Shown here: piece after piece, positions 50,798 through 59,918 of the stretch
Position numbering within the stretch: the first letter of the stretch is position 1
How the letters are laid out: the number at the start of each line of letters is the position of its first letter
NCBI GenBank assembly: GCA_031399165.1
Contig: JANNOO010000001.1
Span: forward strand, 30,473-94,472
DNA: 64,000 bases
Reading direction: 5' to 3'
Source: JAKFWI01 sp031399165
GTDB lineage: Bacteria; Pseudomonadota; Alphaproteobacteria; Caulobacterales; Aquidulcibacteraceae
Made by a program: the position numbers and the translations under genes
Notes under the pieces: generated by a model
The model's database searches: none
What the model was told of the DNA's origin: nothing
The model's input: the letters and a program-made list of their open reading frames with translations, nothing else

Positions 50798-52777
50798 ATG
50801 AGAGCGAGGCTGATCGGCATCATTGGCCTGGCCGCCTCCTGCGCGGCGCCGGCCATGGCGCAGACCACCACCTCCGAAATCATCGTCACCGCCTCGCCGC
50901 TCGCGGGCGATCGGGACCGGTTCGCCACGATTGTCGACACGGTCAACCGCGAACAGATACTGCTTCATGGCGGGGCAAACCTTGCGGACGCCCTGGCGCA
51001 GGTGCCGGGCGTGGCCGGCACTGGCTTCGCCACAGGCGCCAGCCGGCCGGTCATCCGGGGCATGGACGCCAACCGGGTCAAATTGCTGGAAGACGGATTA
51101 TCAAGCTCGGACGTCTCCGAACTTGGGCCCGATCACGGCGTGCCGATCGATCCACTTTCGGCGCGCGCGATCGAGATCGTGCGCGGCGCGGCGACGTTGC
51201 GCTATGGCAGCCAGGCGATCGGCGGCGTGGTCAACGCCATCAACAATCGCGTGCCCTCGGTCCTGCCGGAAAAACCGGGTGCGGTGGAGGTTTCCGGCGC
51301 TTACGGCTCCGCGGCTAACACCGGCGAAGGCGCGGCGCTGGCGGATGCGCGCGTCGGCCAGCTTGCGCTGCACGCCGACGGTTTTTATCGCACCACCGAT
51401 AATTACGAGACGCCTGAGGGAATTCAGGCGAACTCATGGTTTCGCGGCGCCGGGTTTTCCGGCGGCGGGTCCTATTTCTTTGGCCCGCAGGACAAGAGCG
51501 GCGTCGGCGCCGCCTATATCCATTACGACACGCGCTACGGCATCCCCGGCGAAGACGCCTATATCGACATGCGCCAGGACAAGGCGCTAGCAAAATCCTC
51601 CTTCGATATTGGCGCCGGCGCATGGCGGACGCTCAATCTCGATGTCGGCTATGCTGATTACGTACACGATGAAAAAGAACCCGGCGGGACCGTTTTATCG
51701 ACGTTCAAGAATATTGAATGGGATAGCCGCGCCGAGGCGGTGTTCGGTGCAATCGGGCCGCTCTCAGCGTCCGCGCTGGGCGTTCAATACACCAACCGGA
51801 AATTCTCCGCGCTCGGCGAAGGGGCGGATTTCCTGTTGCCCAGCACAAACGAAAGCGCGGCCGTGTTCGCGTTCACCGAGGCGCCGCTCGGCGCGCAACT
51901 CAATCTGCAGGCCGCCGCGCGCATCGAAAGCGCCAGGGCGTCCGGCACGCCAGCCTCCGATATCGCTGCCAGCCGCGATTTCACGCCGTTCAGCGCCTCG
52001 CTGGGCGGCTTGTACACTGTGAACGAAACGGTGAGGCTCGGCGTTACATTTTCCAGCGCTGCGCGCGCGCCAGCACAGATTGAGCTTTACGCGCGGGGGC
52101 CTCATGAAGCCACGGCGACGCTCGAATTTGGCGACCCCGCGCTTGAAATTGAACGGTCCAATTCCGTGGAGGCCACATTGCGCCTGCGGCGCGACGCGTT
52201 CGAATTCGATGGCGCCGTGTGGGCCGCGAGATTCGACAATTACATTTATGGATCACTGACAGGGCGCACCTGCGACGAAGATGGCGTGTGCTTGGACGAC
52301 GACAGCGCCGAATTGCAGGAATTGTTCTACACTCAGCGCGGCGCCAATTTCTGGGGCGTGGAAGGCAAGGCCTCGACCGATCTTTATTCCTCACCCGCAG
52401 GCGTATTCTCCACCCATGCCTTGTTCGACTACGTCAGCGCCGAATTCACCGGCGGCGGCGGTCCAGTGCCGCGCATCCAGCCGTGGCGGATCGGCGTGGG
52501 AGTCGACTGGACCGGCAAAACCTTCGACCTTGGCGCGCAGGCCGTCTATGCCGGCAAGCGCGACGACATCGCCGCGGAAGAAACGCCGACCGAGGATTAT
52601 TGGGAGCTCCAGGCCCAGGCCGCTTGGCGCCCGATCGCGGAAAAACCCGATTTCGAACTTGCCCTCGTCGGCCGCAACCTTGCGGATGAAGTGCAACGCA
52701 ACGCCATAGCCATCAACAAGGATTCCGTCGCCGCGCCCGGCCGCGACATTCGATTCGTGGTGCGCACCGCGTTCTAG
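50798..52777 (+). CDS. ZnuD-like TonB-dependent receptor (probable zinc uptake)
   Basis: A 659-residue outer-membrane receptor with a signal peptide (cleavage at PAMAQ), a plug with RGMDANRVKLLEDGLSSSDV, LGPDHGVPIDPLSARAIEIV and GAATLRYGSQAIGGVVNAI, and a barrel ending in RFVVRTAF. The LEDGL..SPDH..DPL pattern is characteristic of the ZnuD zinc-piracy group. A Zur-like box lies 43 bp upstream, supporting zinc. No His-rich loop is present, but an acidic CDEDGVCLDDD loop lies in the barrel. It is followed by a VOC gene 37 nt downstream. Confidence 0.85.
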   Translation: MRARLIGIIGLAASCAAPAMAQTTTSEIIVTASPLAGDRDRFATIVDTVNREQILLHGGANLADALAQVPGVAGTGFATGASRPVIRGMDANRVKLLEDGLSSSDVSELGPDHGVPIDPLSARAIEIVRGAATLRYGSQAIGGVVNAINNRVPSVLPEKPGAVEVSGAYGSAANTGEGAALADARVGQLALHADGFYRTTDNYETPEGIQANSWFRGAGFSGGGSYFFGPQDKSGVGAAYIHYDTRYGIPGEDAYIDMRQDKALAKSSFDIGAGAWRTLNLDVGYADYVHDEKEPGGTVLSTFKNIEWDSRAEAVFGAIGPLSASALGVQYTNRKFSALGEGADFLLPSTNESAAVFAFTEAPLGAQLNLQAAARIESARASGTPASDIAASRDFTPFSASLGGLYTVNETVRLGVTFSSAARAPAQIELYARGPHEATATLEFGDPALEIERSNSVEATLRLRRDAFEFDGAVWAARFDNYIYGSLTGRTCDEDGVCLDDDSAELQELFYTQRGANFWGVEGKASTDLYSSPAGVFSTHALFDYVSAEFTGGGGPVPRIQPWRIGVGVDWTGKTFDLGAQAVYAGKRDDIAAEETPTEDYWELQAQAAWRPIAEKPDFELALVGRNLADEVQRNAIAINKDSVAAPGRDIRFVVRTAF

Positions 52778-52813
52778 CTCTCAAATTGCCGGAATCGAGG
52801 GATACAATGAGCC

Positions 52814-53194
52814 ATGCGACTCTCGCACGTCACGTTGCACGTTACCGACATCGCTGGCTCGCGCGCCTTCTATGAACGGCTCGGATTCGTTCTGATCGTC
52901 GCGGCAGATCATTATTGCCGCTTCGTTGTCGGCGCCGGCACGACGTTGTCCTTAGAAGCTCATGATGGGCCGCTCGCGCCGGCCGCAATGATTTGCATTG
53001 AGTTCGACACATGCTCTGCGCTCGACCGCGAAATCGCCCGCCTCGACTCCGCCGGAATCGCAATCGCCGAAATGCCCAACGACAAGACCTGGCTGTGGCG
53101 CGAGGCGCGGCTCATCGATCCGGACGGGCACGTCCTCGTCTATTTCTTCGCCGGCGATAACAAACTCGACCCGCCCTGGCGCGTGCGCTCCTAG
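52814..53194 (+). CDS. VOC family (glyoxalase/bleomycin resistance-like) protein
   Basis: A 126-residue cytoplasmic protein of the vicinal-oxygen-chelate fold. HVTLHVTDIAGSRAFYERLGF at the N-terminus and RLIDPDGHVLVYFF at the C-terminus are the usual VOC motifs; the substrate is unknown. It follows the ZnuD-like receptor by 37 nt and may be co-transcribed. Confidence 0.85.
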   Translation: MRLSHVTLHVTDIAGSRAFYERLGFVLIVAADHYCRFVVGAGTTLSLEAHDGPLAPAAMICIEFDTCSALDREIARLDSAGIAIAEMPNDKTWLWREARLIDPDGHVLVYFFAGDNKLDPPWRVRS

Positions 53195-53237
53195 AATCGT
53201 GCCAGCCTGGCGCTCAGGCTTGATTCGGGGCGGGCGC

Positions 53238-54788
53238 ATGTCTCTGCTTTACAATGTCGTGTTCGCGACGAAGTGCACGTCGAACCATCATCGGCTGGCG
53301 CTGGATGCGCTGCGCTGGCTTGAAGGCGACAACGCCCAGCGCTGGGGCGATCTGTTCCTGCATCACCATCAAGCCTATCTTGACGGCGCCAAGGCGCCGG
53401 ATGCGGTGTTCAAAGACTTCAAGAACCACGTCCTGCATGTGAAGGATAATTACTGGGGCGGCGCGGTCGAGGCGGCGGAAGAATGGTATCGCCGCACGGT
53501 GCGCGCGTTCAGCGCCAAGGACTGGAAGCTCGGTGTCTATTCGGCCGGCGTGATGAGCCACTATGTCGTCGATCCAATGCAGCCGTTTCACACCGGCCAG
53601 ACCGAAGAAGAAGGCGTGATCCACCGCGCGGTGGAACAAAGCCTCTCCAAGGCGTACGCGGATTTGCAGGAATTATTGGAGGCCGAACTCGGCGGCTATC
53701 CGGAGATCAAACTGCCGGACGGCGCCGATTGGCTGGCCAAAACCGTGCGCCAGGGCGCCGAAGCGTCGAACCCGCATTACGAAACGCTGATTGAGCACTA
53801 CGATTTCGCGCGCGGCGTAAAAAAGCCGCTCGAAGGGCTGGACCAGACGATCGAGCGCGCAATCGCGCCGCTGATCGGGCGCGCGGCGGTAACGCTGGGG
53901 CGCATTTATGAGCGCGCTTTCGCCGAAGCGGCGGTAGCGCCGCCATTGTCGCCCACGGGGCTCGATGCGTTTTTCGCCACCCTCGCCGCACCGATCAATG
54001 TCGTGACCAACAAGCTGGCCGATGGCGAGGAAAAGAAACTGGTGCAGGCAATGTACGCCGAATTCCAGAAGAGCGGCAAAGTCCGCGCGACGCTGCCGGC
54101 GGACGACAAGGAAGTGCGCGCGCTTTACGCGCTGGAAGTGCTGCAAGTGCCGCTATCGACGCTGAACGCCAAATGGCCGCGCGAAATCGGCAGGGCCCAT
54201 GGCGAAGGCGTTTTCCCCGAACCGGAACTGGCCGACGAGCCGCCGGCCAAGAAGCCGAAAGCGGAAAAGCCAGTTGCCGAAAAGAAAGCCGCGCCGGCGC
54301 CGGTTGAACCGCAAGAGTCCGACCCGGCCGAACCGGCCGTCACGAAAGAGCCGCACCTGCGCCGCGATGATCCCATCGTCGATGCGCCTTCGATTGGCCC
54401 GAAGACCGCCGCCCGCCTCGAAGCGGTGGGCATGCGGACGGTGGACGATCTGCTCAACGTCGAACCGGAACACGCCGCCAGGAGCATCAAGGCGAGCCAC
54501 ATCACCCCGCCCGTGATCCGAGACTGGCAGGCCCAGGCGATGCTGGCCTGCGCGATCCCCTCCCTGCGCGCGTTTGATGCGCAGGTGCTGGTCGCTTGCG
54601 GTGTGCGCGATCTTGACGATCTGGCCGCGCTGGACGCGATGACGATTTTCGGCCTCACTGCCGATTATCTGCAAACGCCCGAAGGCAAGCAGATGAACCG
54701 TTCGTCCAAGCCCGCGACGATCGAGATGATCGACAGCTGGATCGCCGCCGCCCGCGCCGGCGGCATGGAAGGCCGCAACGCGGCGTAG
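53238..54788 (+). CDS. Zinc-dependent phospholipase C/S1-P1-like protein with C-terminal DUF4332 domain
   Basis: A 516-residue cytoplasmic protein. The N-terminal 220 residues, with HHRLALDALRWL, HHHQAYLDG, VYSAGVMSHYVVDPMQPFHT and VIHRAVEQSL, resemble the helical zinc-phospholipase/S1-P1 fold with its His/Asp ligands. A Lys/Pro/Ala-rich linker (about 335-370) follows. The C-terminus, with SIGPKTAARLEAVGMRTVDDLL and a second similar unit, is a DUF4332 helix-hairpin-helix domain. No signal peptide is seen. The start at ATG 53238 is inside a longer frame that overlaps the VOC gene. Its stop abuts that of the S1/P1 gene. Confidence 0.75.
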   Translation: MSLLYNVVFATKCTSNHHRLALDALRWLEGDNAQRWGDLFLHHHQAYLDGAKAPDAVFKDFKNHVLHVKDNYWGGAVEAAEEWYRRTVRAFSAKDWKLGVYSAGVMSHYVVDPMQPFHTGQTEEEGVIHRAVEQSLSKAYADLQELLEAELGGYPEIKLPDGADWLAKTVRQGAEASNPHYETLIEHYDFARGVKKPLEGLDQTIERAIAPLIGRAAVTLGRIYERAFAEAAVAPPLSPTGLDAFFATLAAPINVVTNKLADGEEKKLVQAMYAEFQKSGKVRATLPADDKEVRALYALEVLQVPLSTLNAKWPREIGRAHGEGVFPEPELADEPPAKKPKAEKPVAEKKAAPAPVEPQESDPAEPAVTKEPHLRRDDPIVDAPSIGPKTAARLEAVGMRTVDDLLNVEPEHAARSIKASHITPPVIRDWQAQAMLACAIPSLRAFDAQVLVACGVRDLDDLAALDAMTIFGLTADYLQTPEGKQMNRSSKPATIEMIDSWIAAARAGGMEGRNAA

Positions 54789-55817
54789 CTATTCCCCCCC
54801 TAGCATCTGCCGCGTCAGCACGACTTTGCCGGATTCAACATCGGCGACGGCGATGGCGGGATAGCCGACCACGCCCTTCGCGCTCTCGCGCCACGCCATG
54901 ACGGTAAGATCGCGGATTTCAGCGGCGGCAAGCGAAAGGCGGCGGGTGGCGAAATCCACGCCCTCACGCACCACCGGCGCGTTTGCGTCAGGTGTCGGCA
55001 CGGGAAAGGCGCCGCGCGCCTCCAGCCGGAACAAGGGCTCGACCTGCGTGAAGCTCTCGCTGATGTAATCGGCGACGCGCTTGGAGACCGGGCAATTGCA
55101 ATCGCGGAACCCAGGGATTTGCGCAGCGACTGCGCTGCGCTTCACATTCGCCAGCACGAAATGATTCTCGAACCGCTCGTGGAAGCCGCGCTGATTGGGA
55201 AAATTCTGCGGATTGGGAAAATCGCCCCAGCCATCATAATGCACTGTCGTATGGTGCGGCTGGGTGGTGTCGCCCACGTAATGGCTCCAGACGCCGAGAT
55301 CGCGGATGATCAATTGTTCGCGCTGCGCCCGGTCGGTCGCGAACCAGGCGCGATCGGCGGCGTTGGTGGCGTTCTTTTCAGCCACAACGAGCGCGCGCCA
55401 ATAGCCAAAATCCTTGGCCAGCTGCTGCCAGCCGTCGATGATCGAATAGGGCAGGTAGCCGGCCTTATACTGATCCGATCCACCCGCGTTGAGCGCGGCG
55501 TCAAATTCAGCGCGGGTTTCCGGCAGCGGGTCACGCGCCAGCACGCCCATGACTTTGCCGTCGTCGGTAAAGTCAATAAAATGCCCGGCGTCGCGCTCGT
55601 GATCATGCGTCCTGCCCGCGCCGCGCCAACGATCGGGTTCGTTGGCGAATTCGGCGGCTGCCGCGCGCGCGGCCGGCGCCTTCAGAAAGGCTGGCGTCTC
55701 CGCCGGTAACGCGTCGATCGCCGCCGCCGTCACCCAGCGATGGCCGGCCGGGCCCCAGGCATAGGCCGGCGCGCCGCCAGCCACGACCAATACGATGCCT
55801 ACGACCCATGATTTCAT
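54789..55817 (-). CDS. S1/P1 family nuclease (exported)
   Basis: A 342-residue secreted protein. A signal peptide ends in APAYA, so the mature protein starts WGPAGH, and the terminal Trp and following His are the zinc ligands of the S1/P1 family. The second ligand motif is HYVGDTTQPHHT. It should be a zinc-dependent single-strand nuclease or 3'-nucleotidase in the periplasm. GGGG lies upstream of the ATG. It faces the carB gene. Confidence 0.88.
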   Translation of the reverse strand: MKSWVVGIVLVVAGGAPAYAWGPAGHRWVTAAAIDALPAETPAFLKAPAARAAAAEFANEPDRWRGAGRTHDHERDAGHFIDFTDDGKVMGVLARDPLPETRAEFDAALNAGGSDQYKAGYLPYSIIDGWQQLAKDFGYWRALVVAEKNATNAADRAWFATDRAQREQLIIRDLGVWSHYVGDTTQPHHTTVHYDGWGDFPNPQNFPNQRGFHERFENHFVLANVKRSAVAAQIPGFRDCNCPVSKRVADYISESFTQVEPLFRLEARGAFPVPTPDANAPVVREGVDFATRRLSLAAAEIRDLTVMAWRESAKGVVGYPAIAVADVESGKVVLTRQMLGGE

Positions 55818-55974
55818 GATGCTTCCCCTCGCCCTACGAATAAGCCGTCATAACGACACTGACACGACAAGAGAACGTGAGCTTTCTCCGCAAGCAAAAG
55901 GCATCTGCCACACGCCGGGGCGGGCTCGCCGCGCCCTTGCGCCGAATCCCCCCGCCCTGTAACCACGCGCGATT

Positions 55975-56003
55975 TTGTTTTCGGACCGCGCGCGGCCTAT
56001 AGG
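55975..56003 (+). promoter_or_regulatory. Candidate carB promoter
   Basis: TTGTTT (55975-55980) and TATAGG (55998-56003) are separated by 17 bp. The expected start of transcription is at about 56009-56010, that is, at the carB ATG, which would give a leaderless message. The -35 is a poor match to the consensus, so the call is tentative. Confidence 0.35.
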
Positions 56004-56008
56004 CGAAC

Positions 56009-59000
56009 ATGCCCAAACGCACTGATATCTCCTCGATCCTGATCATTGGCGCGGGGCCGATCATTATCGGGCAGGCCTGTGAGTTCGATTATTCCGGGGT
56101 ACAGGCGGTCAAGGCGCTGAAAAGCGAGGGCTACCGGGTCATTCTGGTGAACTCCAACCCGGCTACGATCATGACCGATCCGGGCCTGGCGGACGCCACC
56201 TATATCGAGCCGATCACGCCGGCCACGGTCGAGCAGATCATCGCCAAGGAACGCCCGGATGTGATCTTGCCGACCATGGGCGGGCAGACGGCGCTGAACT
56301 GCGCGCTGGCGCTGGAAAAAAGCGGCGCGCTGAAAAAATACGGCGTCGAGATGATCGGCGCCCGCGCCGACGTGATCGAGAAGGCCGAGGACCGGCAGAA
56401 ATTTCGCGATGCGATGGACAAGATCGGGCTGGAAAGCCCGCGCGCCGCGATCGTGGCTTCGCCCGAGATCAAAGGCGCCAATGGTAAAACCCAATACGAT
56501 CTCAAGGCCGGCCTTGCGGAAGCCTTGCGGCAGATGGAAATCGTCGGCCTGCCCTGCATCGTGCGCCCCGCGTTCACGCTCGGCGGCCTTGGCGGCGGCG
56601 TTGCCTATAACCGCGAGGAATTCGAAGAAATCTGCACGCGCGGCCTGGCGATGTCTCCCGTCAGCCAGGTGCTGATCGACGAAAGCCTGATCGGCTGGAA
56701 AGAATATGAGATGGAGGTTGTTCGCGACAAGGCGGACAATTGCATCATCATCTGCTCGATCGAAAATATCGATCCGATGGGCGTCCATACCGGCGATTCG
56801 ATCACCGTCGCGCCGGCGCTGACGCTGACCGATCGCGAATACCAGATCATGCGCAACGCCTCGATCGCCGTGCTGCGCGAAATCGGCGTCGAAACCGGCG
56901 GCTCGAACGTGCAGTTCGCCGTCAACCCGAAAGACGGGCGCCTCGTCGTCATCGAAATGAACCCGCGCGTCTCGCGCTCCTCAGCGCTAGCGTCGAAAGC
57001 CACCGGCTTTCCAATTGCGAAGGTCGCCGCGAAACTGGCGATCGGCTACACGCTCGATGAAATCGCCAACGACATCACCGGCGGCGCGATGCCGGCGAGT
57101 TTCGAGCCGACGATCGATTATGTCGTCACCAAGATTCCGCGCTTTGCATTTGAACGCTTTCCCGGCTCTGATCCAATTCTAACCACGTCGATGAAAAGCG
57201 TCGGCGAGGCGATGGCGATCGGACGCACGTTCGCCGAAAGCCTGCAAAAGGCGCTGCGTTCGCTGGATATTGGACTTTCGGGGCTCGATGAAATCGCCTT
57301 GCCGGACGAGCGCGAAGCGATCCGCGCGCGGCTTTCACTGCCAAAGGCAGACCGCCTGCTGGTGGCGGCCGAGGCGCTGCGGCGCGGCCTTACGGAGGAA
57401 GAAGTCTGCGCCGCGACGTTTTACGATCCGTGGTTCGTGCGCCAACTCGGCGAGATCGTCGCCGCCGAAGCGCGCATACGCGAACAGGGCTTGCCGAGCA
57501 GCGCCGAGGACATGCGCAATCTGAAAGCGATGGGCTTTTCCGATCAGCGCCTCGCCAAACTCACCGGCAAAAAAGAAACCGATGTGCGCAAGGCGCGCCG
57601 CGCTCTGGGCGTGCGGCCGCAATTCAAGCGCATCGATTCCTGCGCCGCTGAATTCCGCGCGAGCACGCCGTATATGTATTCGACTTATGAGACCGGCGCG
57701 TTCAACGCTGAACCGGAATGCGAAGCAGAGCCTTCGGCGCGCGACAAGATCATCATTCTCGGCGGCGGGCCGAACCGGATCGGCCAGGGCATCGAGTTCG
57801 ATTATTGCTGCTGCCATGCGGCCTTCGCGTGCAAGGACGCCGGCGTTGAATCGATAATGATCAATTGCAATCCGGAGACGGTTTCGACCGATTACGATAC
57901 ATCGGACCGACTCTATTTCGAGCCATTGACCACCGAAGACGTGCTGGAAATCATCGAGACGGAGCGCGCCTCGGGCAAAGTGCTCGGCCTGATCGTGCAA
58001 TTCGGCGGGCAGACGCCGCTGAAACTGGCGCAGCCGCTAGCCGATGAAGGCGCGCCGATTCTCGGCACATCGCCCGATGCGATCGATCTCGCCGAAGACC
58101 GCGAACGCTTTCAGGCGCTGCTGCACAAGATTGGCCTGAAGCAGCCGGAAAACACCACCGCGCGCAGCGTTGAAGAAGCCATCACCAATGCGCGCAAGAT
58201 CGGCTATCCGGTCGTGCTGCGCCCGTCCTACGTGCTCGGCGGTCTCGGCATGGAGATCGTGCATGACGAACAGGGCCTGCTCGCTTACGTCAACCGCGCC
58301 GTCACCGCTTCCGGCGATAATCCGATCCTGCTCGATCGTTATCTGCGCGACGCGATCGAGGTCGATGTCGATGCGATTTGCGATGGCAAGGACGTGCTCG
58401 TCGCCGGAATCATGGAGCATATCGAGGAAGCCGGCATTCACTCGGGCGATAGCGCCTGCGCGCTGCCGCCATACTCGCTCGAGCCCGCGCTGGTGAAAGA
58501 GATCGAGGCGCAGACCAAGAAGCTGGCGCTCGCCCTCGAAGTGCGCGGCCTGATCAATATCCAGTTCGCGATCAAGGACGGCGAAATCTACGTGCTGGAG
58601 GCCAACCCCCGCGCCTCGCGCACGGTGCCGTTCGTGGCCAAGGCGATGGGCTGGCCGGTGGCGGCGATGGCCGCAAGGGTCATGGCAGGGGCGAAGCTCA
58701 AGGATCTCAAGATCAAGGCAGTGACGCCCAAGCATGTGGCCGTGAAAGAGGCCGTTTTTCCGTTTGCGCGATTCCCCGGCGTTGACCCGATCTTGGGTCC
58801 GGAGATGCGCTCGACCGGCGAGGTCATGGGCCTCGACGCGGCGTTCCCCGCCGCCTTCGCCAAGGCCCAACTCGCTGCTGGAGACCGCCTACCGACCGAG
58901 GGCTGCGTGTTCATTTCGGTGAAGGATGGCGACAAGGCCGGGATGGTCGCTCCCGCCCGGGAGCTGACGGCCATGGGCTTTACTGTGCTGGCGACCGGGG

Positions 59001-59290
59001 GCACCGCCGACCATCTTCAGGCCGCCGGGGTTGCGATCCAGAAGGTTAACAAGGTGGCCGAGGGGCGCCCGCACATCGTCGATTCGATGAAGAACGGCGA
59101 GGTCCATCTGGTGTTCAACACCACCGAAGGTGCTCAGTCTTATAAGGATTCTTTCTCGATCCGGCGCACGGCCCTGACCCAGGATATCCCCTATTACACG
59201 ACCGTTTCGGGGGCCAAGGCCGCCGTTCAGGCGATAAAACGGTTGAAAAGCGGGCCACTCGACGTTCGGCCCCTTCAGACCTATACTTGA
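56009..59290 (+). CDS. carB: Carbamoyl-phosphate synthase large chain
   Basis: The 1093-residue enzyme makes carbamoyl phosphate for arginine and pyrimidines. Two homologous halves each contain an ATP-grasp unit: the first begins ILIIGAGPIIIGQACEFDYS, the second begins IIILGGGPNRIGQGIEFDYC. An allosteric MGS domain closes the C-terminus (about 940-1093), starting near EGCVFISVKDGDKAG. It is complete and of normal length. carA is not in the window. greA follows, a common neighbour in alphaproteobacteria. Confidence 0.98.
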   Translation: MPKRTDISSILIIGAGPIIIGQACEFDYSGVQAVKALKSEGYRVILVNSNPATIMTDPGLADATYIEPITPATVEQIIAKERPDVILPTMGGQTALNCALALEKSGALKKYGVEMIGARADVIEKAEDRQKFRDAMDKIGLESPRAAIVASPEIKGANGKTQYDLKAGLAEALRQMEIVGLPCIVRPAFTLGGLGGGVAYNREEFEEICTRGLAMSPVSQVLIDESLIGWKEYEMEVVRDKADNCIIICSIENIDPMGVHTGDSITVAPALTLTDREYQIMRNASIAVLREIGVETGGSNVQFAVNPKDGRLVVIEMNPRVSRSSALASKATGFPIAKVAAKLAIGYTLDEIANDITGGAMPASFEPTIDYVVTKIPRFAFERFPGSDPILTTSMKSVGEAMAIGRTFAESLQKALRSLDIGLSGLDEIALPDEREAIRARLSLPKADRLLVAAEALRRGLTEEEVCAATFYDPWFVRQLGEIVAAEARIREQGLPSSAEDMRNLKAMGFSDQRLAKLTGKKETDVRKARRALGVRPQFKRIDSCAAEFRASTPYMYSTYETGAFNAEPECEAEPSARDKIIILGGGPNRIGQGIEFDYCCCHAAFACKDAGVESIMINCNPETVSTDYDTSDRLYFEPLTTEDVLEIIETERASGKVLGLIVQFGGQTPLKLAQPLADEGAPILGTSPDAIDLAEDRERFQALLHKIGLKQPENTTARSVEEAITNARKIGYPVVLRPSYVLGGLGMEIVHDEQGLLAYVNRAVTASGDNPILLDRYLRDAIEVDVDAICDGKDVLVAGIMEHIEEAGIHSGDSACALPPYSLEPALVKEIEAQTKKLALALEVRGLINIQFAIKDGEIYVLEANPRASRTVPFVAKAMGWPVAAMAARVMAGAKLKDLKIKAVTPKHVAVKEAVFPFARFPGVDPILGPEMRSTGEVMGLDAAFPAAFAKAQLAAGDRLPTEGCVFISVKDGDKAGMVAPARELTAMGFTVLATGGTADHLQAAGVAIQKVNKVAEGRPHIVDSMKNGEVHLVFNTTEGAQSYKDSFSIRRTALTQDIPYYTTVSGAKAAVQAIKRLKSGPLDVRPLQTYT

Positions 59291-59342
59291 CGCCCTATAT
59301 TTCGCAGGGCCCATTTCCCTCGACGAACCGGAAGTCTCCTAA

Positions 59343-59816
59343 ATGGAAAAAGTGCCGATGACGGCCGAGGGTTTCGCAGCCCTCGACCAAGAGTTGAAAC
59401 GTTTGAAGACCGAAGAACGCCCGGCGATCATCCAGGCGATCTCGGAAGCCCGTAGCCATGGCGATCTTTCGGAGAACGCGGAGTATCACGCGGCCAAGGA
59501 GCGCCAGTCCTTCATCGAAGGCCGGGTAGCCGAGCTGGAAGACAAGATCGCCCGCGCGCAGATCATCGACATCGCCCGCCTGTCAGGCAAGAACGTCAAG
59601 TTCGGCGCGACGGTGAAGCTGCAAGACGAGGATTCCGGCGAGAAGCGCACCTACAAGATCGTCGGCGAGGACGAGGCGGACGTGCGCGCCGGCAAGGTTT
59701 CGATCACCTCCCCGGTCGCGCGGGCGCTGATCGGCAAGGAAAAGGGCGACATCGTCGAGGTATCGGCGCCCGGCGGCGTGAAGGCGTTCGAAATCCTCAA
59801 AGTGGAATGGCGCTAA
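59343..59816 (+). CDS. greA: Transcription elongation factor GreA
   Basis: A 157-residue factor that rescues backtracked RNA polymerase. The N-terminal coiled coil carries EARSHGDLSENAEYHAAKE, with the acidic tip, and the C-terminal FKBP-like domain shows VGEDEADVRAGKVSITSPVA. Length is normal. It follows carB by 52 nt. Confidence 0.98.
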   Translation: MEKVPMTAEGFAALDQELKRLKTEERPAIIQAISEARSHGDLSENAEYHAAKERQSFIEGRVAELEDKIARAQIIDIARLSGKNVKFGATVKLQDEDSGEKRTYKIVGEDEADVRAGKVSITSPVARALIGKEKGDIVEVSAPGGVKAFEILKVEWR

Positions 59817-59918
59817 CTGCGCCAACCGCTCGCGTTGCTGAGGTGAGGGCTCGACAGATGATCCGAGTTTGGGCTCCGGTCTAAGATTGGCCTTACCAAT
59901 GGCCTCTATTGGCGCCGC

